A DNA stretch of 29,477 nucleotides from Seminavis robusta (lineage: Eukaryota; Bacillariophyta; Bacillariophyceae; Naviculales; Naviculaceae), in assembly GCA_903772945.1 (NCBI GenBank), contig CAICTM010001428.1, positions 1 through 29,477 on the forward strand, given 5' to 3'. A model generated the notes under the pieces. The model saw nothing but the letters and a program-made list of their open reading frames with translations, had not been told where the DNA came from and ran no database searches. The position numbers and the translations under genes are program-made. Of the stretch, positions 8,037-18,288 are shown piece after piece (the stretch's first letter is position 1; each line of letters starts with the position of its first letter).

Positions 8037-10429
8037 TTAGCAATCCACCACAATGTCAAGGTTGTTCTTGTCAGTGTCAGAGCCATCCTTGGTGAAAGAT
8101 TCATCCTTTTTGGGTGATAGGTCAGAATCCTCAGGTTCTTCCAACTCCTCCTCCTTGGGCGCAGTTGCTGGTGTCTGGTAGAGATCTTCCTCGCAGCCAG
8201 GGCGGAGATAGTACCAAAAGTTGAGGAATGCACAAGTGACATAGTATGCACCTAGACCATAAAATGTAACTTCAGGGGAACCCGCCTTGATGGCGATGCC
8301 AAACATGGTTGGGATGATGAAGGCACCGTAGCTGGCAATTGCAGAGGACCAACCAAGGACAGGGCCAGACTCTTCTGGTGGGAAAAGGACTCCAATTGTA
8401 CGGAAGGTCGTTCCGTTCATAAAACCAGTGGTCAAGAACAGATTTAGAAACAAAAAGACGAACCAACCAAAATTCTCTTCGGGCCTATCAAGGTCTCGGG
8501 TTTTCTTCACTAGAATCCCCTGGCAGAAAGCAGCAATAGTGCACCAGATGATAGCAACCATGGTGCACCTGGCTCCACCAAACTTGTCAGCAAGTACGCC
8601 TCCAACAGGACGGATGAGCGATCCCACAGCCGCTCCAAGCCATGCAACGCTGTCGCTGTTGGGAGCGTTGGGGTTGACGTACTCGTGGTTAACAAGCCAC
8701 TCTCCTCCGTTCTTTAGACAGGCCGCTTCTTCGCCGCCGGGAGTGAAAGTGCCATCAACTTTGCAGCCATCGCCATTGACGTAGCCAAAGAGATCCACAA
8801 TCAGCTTGGGGAAAGAGCCAGAGTAACCAATGAAGCTTCCAAAGCACATAATGTACCTGCAATGGAAGAGAGACAAGTGACAGATGATGAGATGAGGTGT
8901 GATACCAAGTCCACGTTCAGTCCAATCATGCACCCAGACTCACAGCCATGTCATGATGTATGTGTGCTTGTTCTTGAAAATGACAACCTGCTTGTGGACA
9001 CGGACTTTGGCTTTCTTGGGCGTGATGTACCAAAGGAAGATGTGTTCGGCAGAGGCAGCCAACAACACGAGGAGGAACTTGTGGGCAACCTATTAAAACC
9101 GAAGTAAGAAGCAATGAAGATGTGAGGCAGCATCTAAAGGTGCTCTGTACGAGTGTTCAGGGATGTACCGACCTGTCCACCGGAAGTCTTGACCATGGCA
9201 GAGTCACGAGTAAAAACCAGCGTCAAGCACCCAATAGATGCGGCAATGAATCCAACGATTTCCATCCAGTAAAAGTTGACATGACTCATGAGCTGGGACT
9301 TGCTTCCATGGGTTGGCTGGTTGCTCATGTAAAAGTAGGCAAAGATAGCCGACGCAGCACATAGAGGAAACCAAAGCCAACCTGCATTGGCAGGCCAACC
9401 AGAAGCACCATTCGGGCTCACGGGCGCGGAACCGAATGCACTCGTCATGAAGATGGGGGCAAGAAGCTGAGAGATACTGACTCCCAGGTTGCCAAGTCCT
9501 CCATTCATGCCAAGGGCGTAGCCTTGTTGCTTCTTGGGGTAGTAGAAGGAAATGTTGCTCATGGACGAAGCAAAGGCTCCTCCACCAGCACCACTGAGAA
9601 GCGAGCAAACAATCAACAAGTTGAATGGGCACCTTGGGTTGCCCAGGGCAATGCCAGAAATAATCATCGGGATACAGAGGATGACGCTGGTGGAGTAGAC
9701 CACATTTCGTCCACCAGCTACCTGTGTCAAGAAGCTGTTGGGGATACGGAGGGTACCTCCAGACAAACCAGCAATGGCAGGGAGCAAGAACAGGAGGGCC
9801 TTGTACTGCAAGAAAGGGGCAAGGAAACGAAAGCCTGCGTAAGGCGATGCAGATCAAAAGTGCACACAAGGACTCAATGTCGATGGCCAAGCTTACGTCT
9901 TTTCCTTGAGGGGACTCCCAATCCTGGAAGGGGTATACCTCGGGATCTGCATCGTGCATCTTTTGGATCCTGGTCGCAATGACTACCAGAGACGCGTTGA
10001 GATTGAAAGCGTCGATCGTTAGCAACGCACCTTGCAAGCTAGCAATCCGCCCTCAAATGCGGGTCCTGCAGAGCACTTACCAGACCAGACAAGCCAGACA
10101 CCAAAGGAACATGTCAAGTTGGGGATGGAGGCAATCAAGTTTCTCCTGGCAATGCTGCTTCCATAGCTGGTCCACTGCTTCTCGTCCTCAGGATTCCAGG
10201 TTGTAAGCTTCACCTGGGGGAAGATCCAACCAGAAGAGTCTGCCAACAAAGCGACGTTTTCCCCGTCTTCGATACCGCCTTCACAGTCCTGGCGGATGCC
10301 CAGGCCACCTTGACCTGCCGTCTCGCTGTCGTCCAGTTCTGTGCGTTGCCTTCCGAGGTTTTCAAGGGAGGCGCCCGTGAGCACGGACTCACCTCGTCCG
10401 ATGAGAGCAATGCCGTTTTGGTTCGACAT
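8037..10429 (-). CDS. NNP-family (NarK/NRT2-type) nitrate/nitrite transporter, five exons
   Basis: Proposed exons (minus): 10429-10081, 9982-9897, 9805-9173, 9089-8944, 8856-8037. Introns are 98, 91, 83, 87 nt; all are GT-AG and all phases agree, giving 677 residues. Residues about 1-95 are a hydrophilic N-terminus. The MFS body starts around RNLIASIPNLTCSFGVWLVWS. NNP signatures are clear: TLRIPNSFLTQVAGGRNVVY, AGGGAFASSMSNISFYYP, QQGYALGMNGGLGNLGVS in the first half and FLTTGFMNGTTFRTIGVLFP in the second, the latter close to bacterial NarK. A loop of about 50 residues with WPANAGW and a long soluble insert (YVNGDGCKVDG) separate helices. The C-terminus is acidic and Ser/Lys-rich, a likely cytosolic regulatory tail. 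The family moves nitrate or nitrite with H+, by symport or antiport. Membrane location is unresolved and I see no plastid presequence. The donor of intron 3 (GTCGGT) is unusual. Confidence 0.88.
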
Positions 10430-11348
10430 GGTGAAATCTTCTTGGTGGCAAATTCTCAAAGAAAACGGGGCAAGCAAATAATGAGGCAGCTTCACTGAGG
10501 CTAGCTTCAAATTGTGAGCTATTAACAGAGCAGTGCTGAGAAAGATTTGTCAAAGATATCGGCAAAGGATTCGAGGGAAAATACCGGCATTGGAGGTTGT
10601 AGGGACCATCGGGGCATTGCTACGAGTTCCTCCAAACTGCCGGAGCCCCAGGCAAGTCTAGAGTGAGATCACATTGAAGCAAGCAAGAGCTTGATTTCGC
10701 GCCAAGTCAAGGGCTCTATCTTTTTCTAGCTAGCCTAGCTAGCTAACCAACATCCGCTGGTCTGTTGGTTTGTTGCGTGTCGTCAATTTGGGTACCGGTA
10801 CCTTTAGAACTCATTATATATCTTATTAGAACAAAATGCTTCCGGAGATATGTAAACGAAGAAAACAACTGGTTCTTTATTGAGCTTCTTGGAAATGGTC
10901 TGGCCCAATCAAGCTGCAATGGATGGCCAGAGCGCGTGTGAGCATCGCTGGAGCACAACAAACTTCATATCCATATTTCCACTTCCAAACTTGTTGTCAC
11001 TCTAGCTAGTGTCTACCTAGCTTTCCAAAAACAATTTTCTGCGAGAAACTGAAATTCACTCGAAAGATCCAAATGCGGAGAGGACCGTGTCAGCGTGTTG
11101 ACACCTGATGTCAAGGGGTTCTTCTTCTCGCTTTGCATGTCGGATCTTTAAGCATTTGGAAAACCAATTGATAGAGACGTGGAAGGATTCAAGGGGGACA
11201 GGACACCCGAAACGCTTCTGGTGCGTCACAGATGATGCCATCCATAAACATTGGAACCACCAAATGCCTGCTCTGAAGCTCTGACGGGTGAAGACATGCA
11301 TATTTAAATATGGGACGCCAAAGAAAGCTGAGCCAGCAGCCAGCAGCC

Positions 11349-11806
11349 ATGGATTTATCCCGAAGGAAGGGGCCAGGGCCACAGTAGCTAGAGCTAGCTG
11401 GACAGCTTCAGGGTGACATTGGAATGGTTTGATATACTGGAAATAACAAGATGAATACCTCACCAGTACCGGTAGCCTTCGATCCATGTCCACCACAAAT
11501 AAATGTTCATGGCTCAAGAATCAAGAGTGTGGCCCGCAGAAAAGAAGGCAAATCACAATAACCAAGCAAACTTTGTTGGAGATTATGTTCATGTTCCTCT
11601 GTTGGAGATTATTATGTTCACACAAAAATTGCTGCAATTCCTCCGAACAAGATGCGAGCTAAAAGTGCAGGCTACTGGTACCGGTAGCAATTGGTACGGT
11701 ATGAAGGTCCTTTGGTACCAGTACCAGGTACCGGTACCTAGCTAGCGGTACTGTAGAAGAAGCCAGGAAGTTCAGTCGCAGATGATTCGATTCCCACCAC
11801 CCGCAC
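11349..11806 (+). repeat. dispersed repeat, copy 1
   Basis: About 458 nt align with 17536-17942 in the same orientation. Shared blocks include ATGGATTTATCCCGAAGGAA at the left end, GAATACCTCACCAG, CGATCCATGTCCACCACAAA, GTTCATGGCTCAAGAATCAA, CGCAGAAAAGAAGGCAAATC, and AGATGATT...TTCCCACCAC near the right end. Outside these limits the flanks differ. No coding capacity, terminal inverted repeat or poly-A is evident, so its class is unknown; it could be a non-autonomous element or a duplicated fragment. This copy carries extra GGTACC-type insertions (11676-11742). Confidence 0.8.
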
Positions 11807-12504
11807 CAGTTTGCATTGGGAGCAAACCGTTCGAGACGAGGAAAACACCACGACAAACACACCACAAGAGAACAGCAAACCACTTTGAACCTATTTTGGA
11901 GGTTCAAAGACAGTATTCCTCCAATGCTTGGCCAGAAAAAGTGCAAAGTCTTCAATGCAGTGCTAGCTAGAAGAACAACTTCCGAACCCACGGCGAGGAA
12001 GAGGTACATACAGCGTACGGCCAAGGTGGAGAAAGCGTGGTACGATCGTGGATTGGGCAACCGCTCCCAAACTACCAAGCTTCAACGGCCGAAAAAGCTG
12101 GCTCTTCAGCACCCACTGGAGTAAAAATCGAAAAAAGTATTTGTTCAAGACTTTGCTTTTGTATGACCATACTGCTTGTAATTTGTATCAAGCTTGCACC
12201 AACAGACTGGCAGATCTCACGAGCGGCGGTACTAGCTAGCTAGCAAAACGAGAATGAATGATTCTGGTTCGTCAGCCCACTTGGCACTTTATCAGCAAAG
12301 CAAAGGCAAGACTACCTGTAGCAGCACCAGCCAAACATGATCATGGCACGACACTGCAGCCTACTACTACCAGTAGCTAGCTAGGGAGCGACTCGACTGA
12401 GCACCCTCGATCGAAAGACAGGTACTAAAACAATCTCGCGAATCACCAGAGATGATTAAAAACACCTACTAGGCAACGAAAGAAGCAAAACAACGGAAGA
12501 GTAC

Positions 12505-12534
12505 GGTACCTGTACCGGTACCGGTACCGGTACC
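12505..12534. repeat. GGTACC/TACCGG palindromic tandem repeat
   Basis: A 30-nt run of alternating GGTACC and CCGGTACC units, with a self-complementary core. Similar motifs cluster at 11676-11742 and appear singly elsewhere (10791-10802, 21894-21907). It could form hairpins. No function can be assigned. Confidence 0.7.
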
Positions 12535-12981
12535 ACGTTACTATTAAATAGTACCACAGTACCACGGTATTCCGGTGCTGTGAGTATGTGAGTATTACAG
12601 CATCATTAATGACTGTCACTCTGTTTTAAATCAGTAGGTGAATTTCAACGTCATTGAGAACTCCTCTTGTCTTGCCTTGTCTTGTGCCGTCTGTTTTAGT
12701 ATTAAATCAGAACGTCAATGTGAGAACTCCTCTCTGTCTTTATGTACGACTGCAACACCAAATTCAACAAGACTGCATTTGTAAATGATGAGAAAGACAA
12801 AAAGATATAGAGGGGGGTTTAGAGTAAGAAAGACAAAAAGATTGCTTCCATCCCACAACGGTACGGTGGATACAGTCTTCAAGTCCGAGGACAAACCACT
12901 GAAGAGCCAACAACAATCATCACAATACACAGCAAACAACTAACTTTCCCATTTATAAAAACAACCAAACAATTACAAATC

Positions 12982-15900
12982 ATGGAGGCCAATCCGATGT
13001 ATCATGGTATGGATACATCCGCCTTGACGACAACTGATTCCAACGATGACCTGAGCATGGGGTATTCCAGCGGTGATTCGGCAGCAAGGACAAGGACAAG
13101 CATAGTTTCTAGAAGAAACAGAATCAGCTCCACAGCGGTTCCATCGCTCAAATCCTCTGTCCGAGCCTCGACTGCAAGAGTTCAAGGTTTTACCATGAAC
13201 AAGCTGCGTTTCTCAAGGCTGGAACTGTATGGCCGAGACGAAGAGAAAAGTTTCTACGCGACTGCTTCCGACGGATGATGAAAGACGAGAAGAATAACTC
13301 CAATCAACGCCAACTGGTGTTGATATCGGGACCAAGCGGGGTCGGGAAATCTGCCTTGGCGCATGAGCTCGAGGAACCCCTGGAAAAAGCCAAGGGCTTC
13401 TTCTTGACGGGCAAGTTTGACCTCAATCAAGGGCAAGAACCCTACGCTGGCATTGTTGCTGCTGTGAGGACACTTTGCAATATCCTTATGGATTCCCCTT
13501 TGTTCGCCCAAGTCCAACACAAGCTACAAGAGGAGCTGGGAAATGACGCACACATTTTGGTCCAGCTCGTGCCCCTCTTGTCCCCGATGTTTGGATGCAA
13601 TGACGCGACAACCAGGAGTCAGTCGCCTCGGGTCGGAGTCAAGGACGCTCAGAACCAGTTCCATTTTGCCTTTGTCCGTTTTCTTCGTGTCATCAGCTCA
13701 TTTGGGCCCATTGTCCTCCTGATGGATGATATTCAATGGAGTGATATCGCTTCCATGCAACTTCTCGAAGTCTTGCTGACAGATCGTAGTCTGGACATGG
13801 ACAACTTCATGGTCGTTGGGTTGTACCGAAGCAACGAAGTCCATGAGGGCCATCTCGTGACCAAGTGGATGCGAGATGTAGACGAATCAAAGGGGATTGC
13901 GGTTCAAAAGATTGTCTTGGGCAACCTGACGCAAACTCATATCAATCAAATGCTGGTAGACCTGTTGTCCGCAGACAGCAACCAAACGCAGGGTCTTTCT
14001 GAGATTGTCTACAAAAAGACGGCGGGGAACGTCTTTTATGTTCGGTATTACCTCCAATCGCTTGAGGATGAAGAGCTTTTGAGGTTCAATTTTGGGCTCA
14101 ATAAGTGGCTTTGGGACGAAGGAGAGATTCGGGCCAGTACAATCGCCACGGACAATGTTGTGGACTTGATGAAGGGCAAGCTGGCCAGGTTGCCTTCTGC
14201 TTTGCGGCAAATACTTCCTCTTGCAGCATTTCTTGGAACCAGCTTCTCTGAAGACATATTGACCCCACTTGTGGACCAACTTCCCAATATAGAAGAGTAC
14301 CTTGTACAACAGTCCGAGAAGGAGCGTGTGGTCACAAACGGAGGGGAGGAAGGATTACATGACACAAATGCTAAGCTTCGGCGCTGTGTGGACGTGGGAC
14401 TTGTAGAAGAGCATCCCCCCAAGAGCTACCAATGGCTCCATGACAAGATTCAAGAGGCGGTGAGTATACGGACATATTGTGTCCACTTAGCAGTCTCCAA
14501 GTGGAATCAACCTTATCCCATCTCCTCCGCTCGCCGTAGGCTTTGAGTATGATTGCCCCTGAAAGGTTTTCCGAGCTGCAGTTTCGGGCAGGTGAAGCCC
14601 TTTGTGGGCAACTAGACCCTGTGCAAATTGAAGAGCACATATTCGTCATTGTGAACCTTCTAAATGAACACGTTAGCCTCTACCTCCCCAAGCTGACAGA
14701 AGCCAAGAGGCTCAGAATGGCGGGGCTCTACTTGTTGGCAGGAAAGAAAGCAAATCAATCAGCATCGTTTGCTTCAGGGGGGGTGTACCTACGAAGAGGT
14801 ATCAATCTGCTTCCAAAAGGACACTGGGAAAGCCAATATGCAATCAGCCTGGAGTTGTTCTCTCTCGCAGCGGAGGCCGAGCTTGTCACTGGCGAGGTCG
14901 AATACATGGAGAGACACTGCAATGAGGTCATCGCGCAGGAGGACCGACCCATTCAAGACAAGTTTCGTGCATACTATGCATTGATTGAGTCTATCGGTGG
15001 TCGCAATCGGCTGGAGGAGGCAATAGAAATGATCCTTTCAGGTAAGTGATGGGATGAGCAGTTGTGCGATGCCGGCAGCAGCATTGCAAGCTGACAGGGT
15101 ATCGCGAGCTGTTTTTAACCTGCAAACTTCTTTGTTACAGTCTTGGCGCAACTAGGCTGCACCTTTCCAAAAAGGGGACGGAAACTGGTCACTATAGCGG
15201 GGCTGATCAAAGTCAAGGCTACTATTAAAGATAGGACACCTGAGGAAATAGCAAAGCAACAGCAAATGACGGACCCAAAGAGGATAGAAGCAATGCGACT
15301 AATGGACAAACTTGCTACCTTTGCATACTACGCGAAGTCCGAGCTTCTCGCTTTGTCCATCCTCAAACGTCTGAGCTGGACTATAAAGTACGGAGTATCT
15401 GCGTTTTCACCGCCAGCTTTCAGTCAAGTCGGTCTCATTTTGTGTGGCAAACTGGGGGTACGTAACGGTGCTGGTAGCATTGAGGTGCGCAAGTGGCTGT
15501 CTCTAGATTGTCGACTCAACAACCTTTCATCAGGATATCCAAGGTGGGAAGGTCTATGGCCAGCACGCGCTCTCGATGATTGACAAGTTCGATTGCAGGG
15601 CAGTTGAAGCCCGAACATACTTTGTAGCTCATGCTACTGTCTTTCACTGGACCATCCCTGTCCACGACTGTATGAAGCCAGCGCTTCGGGCCTACGAGTC
15701 GGGGATGGCCACCGGCGATCTGGACAGTGCCTTTTGGGGGGTCTTCTTTCACCTGGAATTCGCCTTCTATGCGGGCCGCCCCCTGCAGTCAATCGAGGCT
15801 GACTTTCGTTTCTTTACCAAGCGAATGAAACATCAAAAGCTTCTGGTGTACCATTCTCAGATCAGCTCTCTTGCCTGGGAAGGAATCCTTCACCTGCTTG

Positions 15901-16913
15901 GTCGTTCAGATGATCCAACAGAACTGTGTGGGGAAGTTGTGACGCCTCAATTTATCTGTGACGCAGAAGGAAGACAGCATGCCGGAGAACTTGCAATGGT
16001 GAGTGCTCTACAATTGCGTGCAGCTCCGAGGCAACGGGCGTTCTTTCCGGTTCACCAACCACTGTTACACTATTCTGTACGGCATGTCCCTTCATCAGAT
16101 ACATCGAATGCAGATTTACCTGGCCTATTGGTTTTGTGATGATGAGCGCGGTGCCGAGCTGGCTCTTCGCTACGGAGAGGAGCATCCCACCGGCAGCCCG
16201 GGTGCGTGAAGGAAATCGTGTCACTCCCATCACAATGCATGTCGTGCAACTCAGTTATATTTGCTCATTTCCAGGCAATGTTGGCGTTGTCCATGTTCGT
16301 GTTCACACGGCCGTGTTGTGCCTCTCGGCAGGACGCAAAACTGGAAACAAAAAGTATATCAAGTATGGCCGCAAGGTGGCTCGGATCGTCAAGTCTTGGG
16401 TGGAGAAGGGGTGCCCCAACGTTGTACATTTTGATGTAAGCCATGAATGCAAGGTCGGACCCAACAACGAGATGCCCGGATGCCTCACCCAATGCATTGA
16501 TTGCCACAGGCCCTGTTGGATGCGGAACGTTGCGCTCTTTCCAGAAAGAATCACTTGGCTGTGAAGCACTTCGAATGCGCAGCATTGTTGGCCGCTCGGA
16601 GGGGCTTCATTCAAGATCAGGCCATGATCAACGAGCGCTTTGCCGATTTTGCCCTTCACGTTATGAATGACGAACACGAGGCAGAGTATCGTGCAAAGGA
16701 ATCTGAAAAGCTTTACAATGAGTGGGGAGGTAAGTGATGTGATGTGTCTCCTGTTCTTTGACATGCACCAGACTGGCCTCAGTGCACTTCTTTTGGCTTG
16801 GTTCAGCGCTTGGAAAGGTGAAGCAAGTAAAAACTAAGCTCCGGCAATTCTTCCGGGAGGAGATACCTCCAAGTGATGTTGTCGTCCAGGCTTGTGTCAC
16901 TCCGGTCTACTGA
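12982..16913 (+). CDS. STAND/AAA_16-type ATPase with helical-repeat tail, eight exons, one apparent frameshift
   Basis: Proposed exons: 12982-14459, 14540-15041, 15141-15457, 15534-15998, 16099-16201, 16275-16435, 16510-16729, 16807-16913, separated by 73-100 nt GT-AG introns whose phases agree. With one missing base restored near 13246-13253 the length is 1117 residues. Residues about 75-95 (LRFSRLELYGRDEEK) open the ATPase module. Walker A is GPSGVGKSA (about 117), followed by GKFDLNQGQEPYAGI, DAQNQFHFAFVRFLRVI and Walker B IVLLMDDIQWSD (about 244), then GLYRSNEV. The tail begins WLHDKIQEA/ALSMIAPERF and continues as superhelical repeats to YNEWGALGKV near the C-terminus. This is the STAND-like ATPase plus tail found in bacterial multi-sensor Ser/Thr or histidine kinases, here without kinase, GAF or cyclase domains. 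Such ATPases act as nucleotide-driven switches; the signal is unknown. Confidence 0.82.
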
Positions 16914-18288
16914 GTCCGGATCAGTAAGGTTGAGACAACGGAAGGGCAGGAAACCAGCCAGCCTGGATATCGGTATCATTTCTGTGATCATGGTCACCAC
17001 CGCTTACATGCCAGAGCTTGCCCTACAATGATGCTACTTTGATTATGAACTACCACTAGCTAGCACAACTACAACCACTACTGTATAAAGAATGAAGCCA
17101 TGAGCTTTGTTTGTAAAGATTGTCTACTATGTGTTAGTATTGTTCTATGTCTATGTTTGGTTGTATTTAAGATTGTAGCATAGCATCAACAATGATAGAG
17201 GTTGGTTGTCGGGTGTCACGGGGATTAACTTCGGACTTTTGTCGCCTGGAGGACGTTCGGCACTCTGCAATAGAGGCTGCCTAGCACAGGAACCACAAAC
17301 CTGGCTACCTTGTATGTGACCCTTCGATTGAACCAACTGTATTCGTCTCCGCAAAATTGTTGCATAGCCCTGCACCCCACCAGATGCTTGCTCTTTGTGT
17401 ATGTATTCATGTGTTAGTAGTCCCCGCAATCCGTCGTCGTCGCCCCCTTACTTACCTGTTGTCGATCTAACCTGGAATGTACCGGTCAGGCTTTCTTACT
17501 CGCCGCCCAGAACAACTTGTTGTTGTTGTACTAGTATGGATTTATCCCGAAGGAAGGGGCCAGGGCCGCAAGCCAGAGCTACTCGACAGCTTCAAGGTGA
17601 CGTTGGAAGGTTTGATGTATACTGGTAGTAAGATGAATACCTCACCAGCACCCTGGCTTCGATCCATGTCCACCACAAATAAAATTTAATGTTCATGGCT
17701 CAAGAATCAAGAGTGTTGCCCGCAGAAAAGAAGGCAAATCAGAAATGGCCTCATCACAATAAACAACAAAATTTGTTGCTCTTCGAACACACAAAGTTAA
17801 TGCTGTAGTTCGTCCGAACAAGTTCGAGCTGAGTGCAGGACAGACGTTGCCAATGGTGGTACCAATACCGATACCGGTAGGCATGAAGTTCCTCCACCGT
17901 CAAGTTCAGTCACAGATGATTGAATCATTCCCACCACTTGCAAGACAGACGATGAATGGTTGCAAGACCTCAAAGACTGCCAAACAGTCGGCTTATTGCT
18001 GATAATAGCTAGCAGCCTGCTGCATGACTAGCTATTTAACCACGATATTTCCAACTGAGTCAATACTACGTAGACATCGTACCTGAATAGAGGACGCAAA
18101 GAAGGAGGTTTATTATTATTTTTTGTTTTTGATTGATTTGGTTTATGTAGCGAAGAAGAAGGACAAGTGTATGTAGGTTGTTATGCAGCAACAGCCACCA
18201 TCATCGGGGGTATGAAAAAGTATGAATGAATGAATTGAAAAACAGCTCATGGAGACAACAGACTCGACTGACTCTTGTTGCTTGTGAG
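16914..18288. other. convergent 3' intergenic region with dispersed repeat copy 2
   Basis: Between the stops of the ATPase gene (+) and the DUF6824 gene (-). Apart from the repeat at 17536-17942 I see only short frames without recognisable products. AT-rich stretches near 17080-17170 and 18105-18150 probably belong to the two 3' UTRs. Confidence 0.4.
17536..17942 (+). repeat. dispersed repeat, copy 2
   Basis: About 407 nt, the partner of 11349-11806 in the same orientation. It starts ATGGATTTATCCCGAAGGAA and ends near ATTCCCACCACTTG. It differs from copy 1 by substitutions and small indels and lacks most of the GGTACC insertions, although a GGTACC-like motif persists near 17859. The flanks are unrelated to those of copy 1. 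Confidence 0.8.

Larger units (their letters stand above)
10430..12981. other. gene-poor region with repeats between the transporter and the STAND ATPase gene
   Basis: Divergent upstream regions of the transporter (-) and the ATPase gene (+). No convincing gene is present. The longest frames are a 153-codon minus frame (11056-11517), partly inside the dispersed repeat and lacking an ATG at its head, and a 102-codon plus frame (11816-12124), also without an ATG at its head. The region is rich in CTAGCTAGC and GGTACCGG palindromes. The 70 nt before 12982 are A/C-rich, like a diatom 5' UTR. Confidence 0.45.

Noticed and set aside
9524..9982. A 152-codon plus-strand frame
   Set aside because: It is antisense to well-supported transporter exons and crosses intron 2; a shadow frame.
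11056..11517. A 153-codon minus-strand frame with hydrophobic segments
   Set aside because: Its head starts at a non-ATG codon and lies in the dispersed repeat. Copy 2 of the repeat does not preserve the frame, and no family is recognised.
15999..16023. A 25-nt mini-intron (GTGAGT...GCAG) in the STAND ATPase gene that restores frame
   Set aside because: A normal 100-nt intron from the same donor to CTTCATCAG at 16098 also restores frame and gives a better family match (GELAM then IHRMQIYLAYWF).
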